64,000 nt of DNA from Flavobacterium lacustre (GCF_027474525.2 NZ_CP114882.2:2108001-2172000); one strand, 5' to 3'; positions 27,062 to 36,490 are shown, numbered from the stretch's first letter. Notes: generated by a model not told the origin, from the sequence alone. Numbers and translations: made by a program.

Positions 27062-28146
27062 AACTGATAATAATTCGCTTCCATTACACTCAAATCATGA
27101 TTTTTTTCAACCAGATTAAACGCATTTGTTTTGATTTTTTCTTGTAAATCGGCGTTTGTTAGTATTTCTAAAACATATTCAGAAAGGGCTTCTGAATCTT
27201 TGATTTCAGTCAAAAAACCAGTTTCCCGGTTTAATACTACTTCGGGAATTCCTCCCGCTTTTGTGGCAACAACAGGAACTTTGCAGGCAAATGCTTCATA
27301 AACCGTCAAAGGTAATCCTTCGGTAATTGAAGTAATCAGGAAAACATCAAATTCAGGAAGTAAATCGGTTACATTATTTCTGAAACCGGTGAAAAAAACA
27401 TCATGTTCTAAATCAAGTGATTTGGTATAAGTAACCAAATCATTTTTTAAAGGACCGTCGCCAATAAGAACAAATTTTATAGGCAGATTAGTCTTGTTTT
27501 TGTCTTTAATTTTTTTTGCGGCAGCGATAAAAGTATAGATGTCTTTTTGATGGGTCAGTCCGGCGATATTACCAACAATAAGGGTTTCTGGCGAAAAATT
27601 AAATTCTTGGTGCAGCAGGTTTTGAGATTTTTTATCCTTAAATTTCGAAACATCAATTGCATCATAAATCGTTAATAAACGTTCTTTGTCAGGGATAATA
27701 TTTTCGAAAATTGCTTCAACAGCTTTAGAAACACAAACAATTTTCTTGATACTCGGATGTGAATATTTGTATCTGTTCAAAAATTTATTCTTTATTCTAT
27801 TGTTTCTTTTTCGACTTAAAATTAATGAAGTTTTTTTGTTTAAAAATTTCATTGCAAGTAATCCGGCATTTAATGCGGTAGAATCATGAATATGAATGAC
27901 AGAAATTGATTCTTTCCTGCAAATTTTCACAATAGCAATAACGAGATTGATGAGCTTCAGTTTATTCTTTTTATAAGTAAAGAATTGGGCATTATCTTTT
28001 TTACAAATTCCGGCAAGTACAGAATCTTCAGGACATAAGATATATTGTTTCAAATCACTTTTGTCTTTTAGAAGATTATAAACGGTATACATCTGAGCGT
28101 CACCGCCTCGCAATTCCGTTATCGATGTGATATTTAATATCTTCAT
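27043..28146 (-). CDS. GT4-family glycosyltransferase
   Basis: 367 residues, GT-B fold. N-terminal glycine-rich start ITELRGGDAQMY; C-terminal Rossmann domain with VGNIAGLTHQKD, LIGDGPLKNDL and SITEGLPLTVYEAFA (the E-x7-E motif). Retaining transfer of a sugar from a nucleotide donor is expected; LPS core or O-antigen is the likely product by context. Followed by GGIPEVV, typical of family 4. It has its own -7 box. Confidence 0.8.
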   Translation of the reverse strand: MKILNITSITELRGGDAQMYTVYNLLKDKSDLKQYILCPEDSVLAGICKKDNAQFFTYKKNKLKLINLVIAIVKICRKESISVIHIHDSTALNAGLLAMKFLNKKTSLILSRKRNNRIKNKFLNRYKYSHPSIKKIVCVSKAVEAIFENIIPDKERLLTIYDAIDVSKFKDKKSQNLLHQEFNFSPETLIVGNIAGLTHQKDIYTFIAAAKKIKDKNKTNLPIKFVLIGDGPLKNDLVTYTKSLDLEHDVFFTGFRNNVTDLLPEFDVFLITSITEGLPLTVYEAFACKVPVVATKAGGIPEVVLNRETGFLTEIKDSEALSEYVLEILTNADLQEKIKTNAFNLVEKNHDLSVMEANYYQFYKSLI

Positions 28147-28192
28147 TGTTTTAAAAGTGTTTCTTTTTGTAATTAAATCCTGAAAAGCCCGA

Positions 28193-28200
28193 CAAAAATA
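28193..28200 (-). promoter_or_regulatory. Bacteroidota -7 box TATTTTTG
   Basis: Perfect box 46 bp upstream of the GT4 ATG at 28146. Confidence 0.5.
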
Positions 28201-28263
28201 TACCTTTAATACTATTTTTAATAAAATTATGTGATTTATTACAAGTCTAAAAAAGCATTTGGT

Positions 28264-28271
28264 TATTTTTG
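28264..28271 (+). promoter_or_regulatory. Bacteroidota -7 box TATTTTTG
   Basis: Perfect box 28 bp upstream of ATG 28300, divergent from the GT4 promoter. Confidence 0.55.
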
Positions 28272-28299
28272 ACCCTTAGAAATATTTAGTTTACAGCAC

Positions 28300-29064
28300 A
28301 TGTCAGTAGTCATTAATAAGGAATTTAAATCAAAGGAAATCGAATTAAGAAATTACATTACTAATTTCAATTCTTCCGGTAAACTCTTTGGTGACGGACA
28401 AAGAAATAAAATAAAACTTTTTGAATTAGAAGGGAAAATGATAAATATCAAATCCTTCAAAATCCCAAATCTAATCAATAAAATTGCCTACAAATATTTC
28501 CGAAAGTCTAAAGCCAAACGTTCTTTTGAATATGCCACGACTTTGTTAGAGAAAGGAATTGGTACGCCACAACCCGTTGCTTATCTTGAAAATTACAGTT
28601 GGTTGGGTTTAAAAGACAGTTATTATGCAAGTGAACATCTTGAAACTGAGTTGACTTTTAGAGAATTAGTAGAAATTCCGAATTATCCGGATCATGAAAA
28701 TATTTTAAGACAGTTCACTAAATTTTCTTTCGATTTACATGAAAAAGGAATTGAATTTTTAGATCATTCTCCAGGAAATACTTTGATAAAAAAGACAGCT
28801 GACACACAATATAATTTCTATTTAGTAGATTTGAACCGAATGAATTTTCATGATAAAATGGATTTTGATTCGAGAATGAAAAACCTAAGCAGGCTTACGC
28901 CAAAGAAAGAAATGATTGCTGTCATGAGCGATGAATATGCAAAATATTATGCACAATCGAGTAGTGTAATTTTCGAAAAAATGTGGCAGGCTACAACTGA
29001 ATTTCAAGAAAAATTTGCCAAAAAACAACGATTAAAAAAGCAATTAAAATTCTGGAAATCTTAA
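28300..29064 (+). CDS. Kdo kinase/WaaP-like LPS kinase
   Basis: 254 residues with a protein-kinase-like core: beta-3 lysine region INIKSFK (K51/K54), catalytic loop FLDHSPGN (D155, N160) and metal-binding LVDLN (D177). These fit the lipopolysaccharide (Kdo/heptose) kinase family of Bacteroidota. It likely phosphorylates a core sugar on the inner face of the membrane. Flanked on both sides by glycosyltransferases; the 3' end overlaps the GT9-GT2 gene by 21 bp. Confidence 0.75.
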   Translation: MSVVINKEFKSKEIELRNYITNFNSSGKLFGDGQRNKIKLFELEGKMINIKSFKIPNLINKIAYKYFRKSKAKRSFEYATTLLEKGIGTPQPVAYLENYSWLGLKDSYYASEHLETELTFRELVEIPNYPDHENILRQFTKFSFDLHEKGIEFLDHSPGNTLIKKTADTQYNFYLVDLNRMNFHDKMDFDSRMKNLSRLTPKKEMIAVMSDEYAKYYAQSSSVIFEKMWQATTEFQEKFAKKQRLKKQLKFWKS

Positions 29065-30912
29065 ATTCGATTTTATTTTTTTTAATTCCTGAAAGCGAAC
29101 AAAAACACTCAAAGCGTTCAGATAACAAATAATAATTCCTTTTTTGCCATCAAGGATTCCGAGTCTCACCAAGTATTGATATAAAAATTGATACAACGGA
29201 CGAATGTAAAAATGGAAAAAATTAGGTTGCGTTCCCTTATTCAATTCCTCTTCGGCTTTTAATTTCCCATAAAGAATCATTTTTTGTTTGTAGCTGCAAT
29301 AGTCTTTATACGAAAAATGAATGAGTTTGTTTTTTAATTTCCCGATTGTTCCTTTTACAATTAGTTTTTCATGCACAATCTTTTGTGTAGCATAATGTGC
29401 TTTGTCTTTTTGAAAAAGCCTGAATATTTTATCGGTTTGCCAGCCACTAAAGTGTAGCTTTTTGTTTTTGAACATAAAGGTCCTGTCGAAAAAATAGGCT
29501 GATGGACCTTCTTTTTGAGCAACAGTTTCAATGATTTCGTCCCTAAGTTCAGTGCTGATTCTTTCGTCAGCATCCAGAAAAAGAATCCAATTGTTTTTGG
29601 CTAAACTTATTGCAAAGTTCCGCTGTGCAGCATAATTTTCGAAAGCATGTTGAACTACTTTCACATTTTTATGTGAAGAAGCAATGGCTGTGGTTTGGTC
29701 AGTACTAAAAGAATCAATTACCACAATCTCCTCTGCAAAATCTAAATCCTTGATTACAGATTTGATATTTTGTTCTTCATTATACGTGATGATTAAAGCG
29801 CTTATAGGCACTTTATTTTGATGAACAGTAATATTTGGTTTTTCGGTATTGTTTAGATTTTGGTTTAAAAAATGTTCAATCTTATCCTCAAACAAATCAG
29901 GTGTAAATTCTTGGTATAAAGAAAGCGCTTGTTTCTTGAGTTCCTTTTCTGTTTTCGAATGAAATAATTGAGGCTTAAAATCATTCAAATGCACAGACAT
30001 GTGTTGTATTCCGTCTTCAAAAGTAGCCCAGATTTTCTTTTCTATCCAAGGCGAAAAAATAATAAAAGAAGGTTTTTCTAATGCTTTTGCCATATTTATA
30101 GCACCACCATCATTACCAATAATCAAATCACATTGATTCATAATGGCAATAAATCCTCTTAAATCTTTGGCTAATAAGTCAAAATAGATTTTTTCTTTTG
30201 TAGACGTTTTACAGGCATTAAAAATAATTTTAGCATCCTCAATTTGCTTTGGAAAATAATTAAAAAGAATATTCACATCTTGATTATCGGCTATTGTATC
30301 AACTACTTTTGCCATATATTCCAGAGGATAAGTCTTTAGTTTTTCACTTCCCAAAAGGCTTATTAAGACTGTTTTTCTGTCTTTTTTTACTTTATGCTGC
30401 TCAAAAAAATCTAACGCTTCTTGATTTTCTTTTTCGGTTACAAATAATTTGGGTAATGGGTCAATCTCAATAGGTAAATCTAAAGGTTCTAATAACGAAA
30501 GTCTTCTTTCAATTGCTAAACCTAGATTCGTTTTTGGAAAAGCGGCAAAAGGAACATTGTCCGTATATAAAAAAGTGCGGCCTTTCTTCTGGTATGATAT
30601 TTTTCTTTTGGCACCACTTAATAAAACGATGAGCCAACTTTCTAATTTCGAATACGCATCAATAAGTAAATCGTATTCATTAGCTCGAATTTGAAGGGCT
30701 AAGTTGAAAAATTCTTTTTTGCTTTTGCGATGTTTTTCCTGAAAGAGAATGATGTTGTCAATACTTGGATTTCCTTCTAAAACGGGCGTTGTAGACTCAT
30801 AAACCAAATAATCAATTTGAGCTTCGGGATAAGCCATGCGCAAATTGTTGCATATAATGCTGCTTATCAAAACATCGCCAATCATTTTTTGTTGTATAAC
30901 CAGTATTTTCAT
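29044..30912 (-). CDS. Bifunctional glycosyltransferase: GT9 (heptosyltransferase-like) + GT2
   Basis: 622 residues, two domains. Residues 1-350 are a GT9 enzyme (MKILVIQQKMIGDVLISS; NQCDLIIGNDGGAINMAKAL). From about 368 a GT2 domain begins (PISALIITYNEEQNI) with LDADER near 445 as the metal-binding DxD. The two functions are usually separate neighbouring genes; here the frame is open throughout. ATG 30912 is chosen; an upstream in-frame ATG at 30951 lies inside the dapD terminator. It probably adds two successive LPS-core sugars. Confidence 0.82.
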   Translation of the reverse strand: MKILVIQQKMIGDVLISSIICNNLRMAYPEAQIDYLVYESTTPVLEGNPSIDNIILFQEKHRKSKKEFFNLALQIRANEYDLLIDAYSKLESWLIVLLSGAKRKISYQKKGRTFLYTDNVPFAAFPKTNLGLAIERRLSLLEPLDLPIEIDPLPKLFVTEKENQEALDFFEQHKVKKDRKTVLISLLGSEKLKTYPLEYMAKVVDTIADNQDVNILFNYFPKQIEDAKIIFNACKTSTKEKIYFDLLAKDLRGFIAIMNQCDLIIGNDGGAINMAKALEKPSFIIFSPWIEKKIWATFEDGIQHMSVHLNDFKPQLFHSKTEKELKKQALSLYQEFTPDLFEDKIEHFLNQNLNNTEKPNITVHQNKVPISALIITYNEEQNIKSVIKDLDFAEEIVVIDSFSTDQTTAIASSHKNVKVVQHAFENYAAQRNFAISLAKNNWILFLDADERISTELRDEIIETVAQKEGPSAYFFDRTFMFKNKKLHFSGWQTDKIFRLFQKDKAHYATQKIVHEKLIVKGTIGKLKNKLIHFSYKDYCSYKQKMILYGKLKAEEELNKGTQPNFFHFYIRPLYQFLYQYLVRLGILDGKKGIIICYLNALSVFVRFQELKKIKSNLRFPEF

Positions 30913-30917
30913 AACAT

Positions 30918-30942
30918 AAAAAAACCTCCCGTTGAAGGGAGG
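30918..30942 (-). terminator. dapD terminator immediately before the GT9-GT2 start
   Basis: CCTCCC-loop-GGGAGG, a perfect 6-bp GC stem (30942-30925), followed on the minus strand by seven T (30924-30918). The next ATG is 6 bp further. GGAGG in the 3' arm could pair with 16S rRNA. Confidence 0.85.
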
Positions 30943-30972
30943 AATATACAATATTTTTTTATTATAAGAATA

Positions 30973-31788
30973 TTAAACTGCTACGTCATATTCGCGTAAA
31001 GCATTATTCAAAGAGGTTTTTAAATCTGTTGAAGGCTTACGGGTTCCAATGATTAAAGCGCAAGGAACTTGAAATTCACCAGCAGCAAACTTTTTAGTAT
31101 AACTTCCAGGAATCACTACAGAACGGGCAGGAACATAACCTTTCATTTCAACAGGTTCGTCACCGGTTACATCAATGATTTTTGTTGAGGCAGTCAAACA
31201 AACGTTTGCGCCTAAAACCGCTTCTTTCCCCACGTGAACTCCTTCTACAACAATACAACGAGAGCCTACAAATGCTCCGTCTTCAATAATAACTGGAGCT
31301 GCTTGTAATGGTTCAAGAACTCCACCAATACCAACACCGCCACTTAAGTGTACGTTTTTACCAATTTGAGCACAACTTCCTACTGTAGCCCAAGTATCAA
31401 CCATCGTTCCTTCGTCAACATAGGCCCCAATATTTACATAACTTGGCATCAAAATAACACCACTTGAAATATAAGCTCCGTAGCGTGCTACAGCATTAGG
31501 AACTACACGAATTCCTTTTTCGGCATAACCTCTTTTCAATAACATTTTGTCATGATATTCGAAAATTCCAGATTCTAATGTTTCCATTTTTTGAATAGGG
31601 AAGTACATCACCACCGCTTTTTTAACCCATTCGTTTACTTGCCATCCGTCACCAACTGGTTCCGCAACACGTAATTTTCCGGTGTCTAATAATTCGATAA
31701 CTGCTCTAATAGCATCTGTTGTTGTAGTTTCTTGTAACAAAGCTCTGTTTTCCCAGGCTTGTTCTATAATTGTTTGTAATGGATTCAT
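30973..31788 (-). CDS. dapD: Tetrahydrodipicolinate N-succinyltransferase
   Basis: 271 residues, standard length. A helical N-terminal domain (LQTIIEQAWENR) precedes a left-handed beta helix with hexapeptide repeats (GAYVDEGTMVDTWATVGSC, VGSRCIVVEGVHVGKEAVLG). It succinylates tetrahydrodipicolinate in the diaminopimelate branch of lysine and peptidoglycan synthesis. ATG 31788 is the start; an upstream TTG (31809) is inside the -7 box. Followed directly by a strong terminator. Confidence 0.92.
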   Translation of the reverse strand: MNPLQTIIEQAWENRALLQETTTTDAIRAVIELLDTGKLRVAEPVGDGWQVNEWVKKAVVMYFPIQKMETLESGIFEYHDKMLLKRGYAEKGIRVVPNAVARYGAYISSGVILMPSYVNIGAYVDEGTMVDTWATVGSCAQIGKNVHLSGGVGIGGVLEPLQAAPVIIEDGAFVGSRCIVVEGVHVGKEAVLGANVCLTASTKIIDVTGDEPVEMKGYVPARSVVIPGSYTKKFAAGEFQVPCALIIGTRKPSTDLKTSLNNALREYDVAV

Positions 31789-31806
31789 GTTTTTGATAAT
31801 TTTCCA

Positions 31807-31814
31807 CAAATATA
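31807..31814 (-). promoter_or_regulatory. Bacteroidota -7 box TATATTTG
   Basis: Perfect box 18 bp upstream of the dapD ATG 31788. Confidence 0.6.
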
Positions 31815-31964
31815 ATTCGATTTTTTTTAAAACAAACGCTGTTTATATAATACTAACAGATTTCTTGTTTTTGTTTAAAAAATCAAAAAAAGGGAATAAT
31901 GTTTAAAAGAAATCTTCACGAATCAGTAATTGATTCTTGATGTGGATAGCATTTTTTCTTTACT

Positions 31965-31972
31965 TATCTTTG
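31965..31972 (+). promoter_or_regulatory. Bacteroidota -7 box TATCTTTG
   Basis: Perfect box 19 bp upstream of the ruvX ATG. Confidence 0.6.
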
Positions 31973-31991
31973 TCCAATAATAACTAAAAAA

Positions 31992-32408
31992 ATGCCAAGA
32001 ATTCTCGCCATAGATTACGGACAAAAACGCACCGGAATTGCTGTTACCGATGAAATGCAAATTATCGCTTCGGGCTTGACCACCATTCCTTCACAGACTG
32101 CCATTGCTTTTTTAAAGGATTATTTTGCCAAAGAAAAAGTAGAAGCAGTTCTAATTGGTGAGCCTAAACAAATGAACGGGCAGCCTTCAGAAAGTGCTTC
32201 TGTTATTAAAGGATTTGTCACTCATTTTACCAATCATTTTCCGGAGATGAAAGTTATTCGTGTCGATGAACGGTTTACTTCAAAAATGGCTTTTCAGACT
32301 ATGATTGATAGTGGTTTGAGCAAAAAGCAACGCCAGAATAAAGGACTTATTGACGAAATTTCGGCTACTATAATGTTACAGGATTATTTGACTCGAAAAA
32401 TGTTTTAA
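31992..32408 (+). CDS. ruvX: Putative Holliday junction resolvase RuvX (YqgF)
   Basis: 138 residues, RNase H fold. ILAIDYGQKRTGIAVTD at the N-terminus carries the first catalytic Asp, VIRVDERFTS the second acidic region and LIDEISATIMLQDYL the third. The family has been linked to pre-16S rRNA 5' end processing as well as junction resolution. Single-gene unit between dapD and mqo. Confidence 0.88.
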   Translation: MPRILAIDYGQKRTGIAVTDEMQIIASGLTTIPSQTAIAFLKDYFAKEKVEAVLIGEPKQMNGQPSESASVIKGFVTHFTNHFPEMKVIRVDERFTSKMAFQTMIDSGLSKKQRQNKGLIDEISATIMLQDYLTRKMF

Positions 32409-32501
32409 AATCCTATATATTGTTTTATCTGTAAGATATAACTCCTTTTAAATTACCACTTTTTAACAATTGTTTGTTATATTTTTTTTGAAAAAATGAA
32501 G

Positions 32502-32509
32502 TAAATTTG
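32502..32509 (+). promoter_or_regulatory. Bacteroidota -7 box TAAATTTG
   Basis: Perfect box 19 bp upstream of the mqo ATG; TTTG at 32473-32476 is the nearest -33-like element (spacer 25). Confidence 0.55.
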
Positions 32510-32528
32510 CGGCTTTTAAATTCTTATT

Positions 32529-34025
32529 ATGCCAGATACAACCATTCGTTTAAATTCAGAAGTAGTTCTTATTGGTGCCGGAATTATGAGCGCCACAATT
32601 GGAGTGATTTTAAAAGAATTACAACCCGATATAAAAATTGATATTTTTGAAAGATTAGATAGTGCCGCAGCAGAAAGTTCTGATGCATGGAATAATGCCG
32701 GAACAGGTCATTCTGCATTTTGCGAACTTAATTATACTCCAGAAAGTGCTGACGGAACAATAAATCCAAATAAAGCAATCAGTATTGCCGAACAATTTGA
32801 AGTCTCCAGACAATTTTGGGCTTATTTGGTTAAAGATGGAAAACTTCCAACTCCAGAAGATTTTATAAAAAGCATTCCTCATATTAGTTTTGTTTGGGGA
32901 GATAAAAATGTTGATTTTCTAAAAAACAGGTTTGAAGTTTTGCAATCAAATCCGCTTTTTGCTGAAATGATTTTCAGTACAGATGTTTCTGAATTGCAAA
33001 AATGGATGCCATTAGTAATGGAAGGAAGAAATTCAGACGAAAAAGTAGCCGGAACTTCAATGAAAATTGGTACCGATGTGAATTTTGGTACATTGACCAG
33101 AAATATGCTGGATTATTTAACCAACTTGGATAATGTGACTATACATTACAGCCATGAAGTTAAAAAATTAAAACAGAGAGATGACAAATCCTGGAGAATA
33201 AAAATTACCGATTTGGCTTCAGGCCAAAAGAAGAAAGTATACACCAAATTTGTTTTCATAGGTGCAGGTGGAGGCTCATTACCATTATTGGAAAAAGCAA
33301 ATGTGCCCGAAGGAAAAGGTTACGGAGGCTTTCCGGTTAGCGGTCAATGGCTAAAATGTACCAATCCCGAAGTAATAGCAAAACACCAAGCAAAAGTTTA
33401 TGGTAAAGCTAGTGTAGGTGCTCCGCCAATGTCTGTTCCTCATGTAGATTCCCGTATGATTGATGGCGAAAAAGCATTGCTTTTTGGACCGTTTGCAGGA
33501 TTTTCAACTCGATTCCTAAAAAACGGGAAGTATTCGGATTTGCCGCTGTCCATAAAACCAGACAATGTAATCCCGATGATTGTTGCCGGGTATAAAAACA
33601 TCCCGCTTACTAAATATTTAATCGAGCAAGTTCGTCAATCTCCAAAGGATAGAATGAACGCTTTGCGCGAATATGTTCCTAATGCCAGAACCAAAGATTG
33701 GAAACTGGAAAGAGCCGGGCAGCGGGTTCAAGTGATTAAAAAAGACGAAGAGCTAATTGGAAAATTAGAGTTTGGAACAGAAATTATCAATACAAATGAT
33801 GGAACTTTGGCTGTTTTACTTGGAGCCTCTCCTGGAGCTTCAACCGCGGTTTCAATTATGGTTGAGTTAGTAAGCAAATGTTTTCCAGAGCAATTTAATT
33901 CTCCGGAATGGCAAGAAAAATTGAAAATGATGATTCCGTCTTTTGGACAAATGTTAAATGACAATCCGATTTTATTAGATGAAATCAGAAAAAATACCGG
34001 AGAAATCCTAAAACTGAATAATTAG
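32529..34025 (+). CDS. mqo: Malate:quinone oxidoreductase
   Basis: 498 residues. FAD-binding Rossmann start VVLIGAGIMSATIGVIL, then SSDAWNNAGTGHSAFCELNY, a family hallmark, and FIGAGGGSLPLLEKA. The peripheral membrane enzyme oxidises malate to oxaloacetate and passes electrons to menaquinone, acting in the TCA cycle without NAD. It ends at its own terminator (34042-34086). Confidence 0.93.
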   Translation: MPDTTIRLNSEVVLIGAGIMSATIGVILKELQPDIKIDIFERLDSAAAESSDAWNNAGTGHSAFCELNYTPESADGTINPNKAISIAEQFEVSRQFWAYLVKDGKLPTPEDFIKSIPHISFVWGDKNVDFLKNRFEVLQSNPLFAEMIFSTDVSELQKWMPLVMEGRNSDEKVAGTSMKIGTDVNFGTLTRNMLDYLTNLDNVTIHYSHEVKKLKQRDDKSWRIKITDLASGQKKKVYTKFVFIGAGGGSLPLLEKANVPEGKGYGGFPVSGQWLKCTNPEVIAKHQAKVYGKASVGAPPMSVPHVDSRMIDGEKALLFGPFAGFSTRFLKNGKYSDLPLSIKPDNVIPMIVAGYKNIPLTKYLIEQVRQSPKDRMNALREYVPNARTKDWKLERAGQRVQVIKKDEELIGKLEFGTEIINTNDGTLAVLLGASPGASTAVSIMVELVSKCFPEQFNSPEWQEKLKMMIPSFGQMLNDNPILLDEIRKNTGEILKLNN

Positions 34026-34041
34026 ATTGTTAATGAAGATT

Positions 34042-34086
34042 AAGGTGTTGTATTTTAGATTTTATTCTAATTGCAGCACCTTTTTT
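34042..34086 (+). terminator. mqo terminator
   Basis: Stem GGTGTTGTA (34044-34052) with TGCAGCACC (34072-34080), two G-U pairs and an inner TTTAGA/TCTAA stem, then TTTTTT. Confidence 0.75.
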
Positions 34087-34089
34087 GAT

Positions 34090-36303
34090 TTAAATGTGCA
34101 TTAATAATTGCGTATTTTTTACAATATTTTCCGATAAATTAGTAAGCCAGATTAATTGTTCAATGACCAATTGCGCTTCTTGCATTTTTTGTAAATATGC
34201 GTCTTCATCGATTGGATTTCCTTCTTTTAACTCTCTGCTTCGAATGTTTTTTAATTCGGTAAAACGAAGCGCCAAATCATTTTTTGTAATCGTATTGTTT
34301 AAATCCAAAGGTGTTTCTTTTAAAAGAGATATTGCATCATCCAGATTTTTAATCACGGTATCAACCACTACATTAAACGCTTCGGAAGCACTTGTCGTTT
34401 TATGCGATTGAATATAAGTTCCTAACGATGCGGAAGAGGATAATAAGGTGTGATTAAGCACAGCCAATTTATAAACCAAAGGCAGTTGTTTTTGTTTCGA
34501 TTTGGGTTCTTGTACCATTCTTTGGAACGAAGCCATTAGATTCCCAATTTCGATAAAAGCATTTTTTCGGGCTAATCGATACGCTGTAGAAACAGTTCCT
34601 TTATTATTGTAAAAAAGAGAAATTTCTTTTAAGTAATTCTGATTTGCTTGTATTGATTTCTTCAAATAAACGGGGATATTCAAGAATTCCCAAGAAGGCC
34701 ACAGAAAATGATTGGCCAAAAAAGCCAAAATTGCACCAGCCAAAGTATCTAAAATTCGATATTGAATTACAGCACCAATATTTGGAGTAAGTATTCCGTA
34801 AATAAAAACGATATACATAGTTACAAAAGTGGCGCTGATTTTATAATTGGTTTGAGTAAATGAAAATCCTAAAAGCATAGAAAGAATTGCAAAAATACTG
34901 ATGGCAATGCTATTATGTATCAGAAATAAGATGCCAAACGCGATTAATCCTCCTAGAATAGTTCCGAAAATACGTTCGAAAGAGCGGTTTTTTGTCAGTC
35001 CGTAACCAGGACGCATAATCACAACAATGGTCATCAAAATCCAATATACGTTTTGAAAAGGAAGTATTTTCCCTATAAAGAAGCCTATCATAATAGTGAC
35101 GGTCAGCCTTAGCGAATGCCTGAAAAGCGTCGATGAAAAACTTAAATTTTCCATTAAAGTGCTCCAGAGATAATATTGTGGTGTAATGAATTTTTCTAAA
35201 TCTTTATCTTTTCCTTTAAAATCACTCGAATGTTGTGTAAAAGAAAAAGCCCGTTCTACAATTTTGATTTTTTCGACTTGTTTTTCCGCATATTGTAACA
35301 TGGTTGTCAGCATGAAAACGCCTTCGGAGGCGGTTACTTTTCCTAAATCATTTTCATAATCAATTATGGCCAGTTCCAAAGCATTCAAATCTTTAATCAG
35401 ATTGTGTTTTGGGATGTATTTGTGTTTGCTTTTTACACTTTTAGACAATTGTTTTAAGCTACTCGCAAGATTATAGGCTAAGTTCTGGTAGGTATTTAAA
35501 ACATTTGGATGATTGCTGAATTTTAAATGCAATTTATTGTGATCAAATGCAGTTGACAGTGCCAGTTCTAATATTTCTACCAATGAAATAAAAACGATAA
35601 GTAACTTTCGGTTTTGATTGGAAGAACTGGAATTAGCATGATTGCTAATTAGTACTTCCCGTATGTTTTGATGGATGGTATTAAGTTCAACCTGAAGGTG
35701 TAATTGTTTCTCAATAATCGCTTTCCTATCAGCATCTGGCGACCAGAGATTTCCTCTTAGTTTCAAATATTTTGCTGTTAATTGGATGCAGGTTATCGTT
35801 TGTAACTCGGCATAGCGAAAAGGTTTTACATAATGAAAAAGTAATGAAATAAGAAGGTAAAATACTCCGCCAATGAGTATCAATACCGCATGTTGAATCA
35901 TCGCCCAACCGGTGTTTATATGAGCAAATGCTAATGAAACCGACAATAAAGCCGAAAACGAAACCATTGTTGCCCGCTGACCATAAACAGAAAGCATTGA
36001 AAGAAAGAAAATAAGTAAAGCCAGAAAAGGATAAAAAATCCAAGCATACGGATAAACAATATTGACTAATAAATTAGTTCCGGAAACTAATAAAGCGGTA
36101 ATTAGAACCCCATTAATTTTATGTTTCAGACTGCTGGGAATATCACTTGGATACGTGAAAAAAGCGCCAAGTGCAATGGTAAATCCTATTTGAAAATTTC
36201 CGAAAAAAGAGAACAATAATACAGGGATAACAGCTGCTATTGTTATTTTTGAAGCATTGGTAAAATTAGTGCTTTCGGTAAATTTATGGATTTGATTAAT
36301 CAT
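34090..36303 (-). CDS. FUSC-family integral membrane protein (YccS-like)
   Basis: 737 residues. Two membrane blocks of about five helices each (residues 20-160 and 410-540) with soluble helical regions between and after, the architecture of the FUSC/YccS/aromatic-acid exporter family. RPGYGLTKNRSFERIFGTILGG at about 450 is a typical conserved loop. The substrate is unknown. ATG 36303 is chosen; an open frame reaching 36567 would run into the divergent def gene. A perfect -7 box precedes it. Confidence 0.78.
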   Translation of the reverse strand: MINQIHKFTESTNFTNASKITIAAVIPVLLFSFFGNFQIGFTIALGAFFTYPSDIPSSLKHKINGVLITALLVSGTNLLVNIVYPYAWIFYPFLALLIFFLSMLSVYGQRATMVSFSALLSVSLAFAHINTGWAMIQHAVLILIGGVFYLLISLLFHYVKPFRYAELQTITCIQLTAKYLKLRGNLWSPDADRKAIIEKQLHLQVELNTIHQNIREVLISNHANSSSSNQNRKLLIVFISLVEILELALSTAFDHNKLHLKFSNHPNVLNTYQNLAYNLASSLKQLSKSVKSKHKYIPKHNLIKDLNALELAIIDYENDLGKVTASEGVFMLTTMLQYAEKQVEKIKIVERAFSFTQHSSDFKGKDKDLEKFITPQYYLWSTLMENLSFSSTLFRHSLRLTVTIMIGFFIGKILPFQNVYWILMTIVVIMRPGYGLTKNRSFERIFGTILGGLIAFGILFLIHNSIAISIFAILSMLLGFSFTQTNYKISATFVTMYIVFIYGILTPNIGAVIQYRILDTLAGAILAFLANHFLWPSWEFLNIPVYLKKSIQANQNYLKEISLFYNNKGTVSTAYRLARKNAFIEIGNLMASFQRMVQEPKSKQKQLPLVYKLAVLNHTLLSSSASLGTYIQSHKTTSASEAFNVVVDTVIKNLDDAISLLKETPLDLNNTITKNDLALRFTELKNIRSRELKEGNPIDEDAYLQKMQEAQLVIEQLIWLTNLSENIVKNTQLLMHI

Positions 36304-36320
36304 ACAGTAAAGATTATTCG

Positions 36321-36328
36321 CAAAGGTA
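36321..36328 (-). promoter_or_regulatory. Bacteroidota -7 box TACCTTTG
   Basis: Perfect box 17 bp upstream of the FUSC-protein ATG. Confidence 0.55.
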
Positions 36329-36420
36329 AGAATTGTAATATTTGTATGTGGGATAAACGAGTTTGATTTGAAAACTAAATTTAATTCTCGATTAGGAATA
36401 ATTGAGTTGCATTTTTTTAC

Positions 36421-36428
36421 TATTTTTG
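36421..36428 (+). promoter_or_regulatory. Bacteroidota -7 box TATTTTTG for def
   Basis: Perfect box; TTG at 36402-36404 with a 16-bp spacer may be the -33 element. The leader to the ATG at 36491 is about 58 nt. Confidence 0.6.
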
Positions 36429-36490
36429 CGGACTGAAATAAAGATAGAGAAACTCTGAATTTAAAGAGGACAACACTTAATATAAGAATA

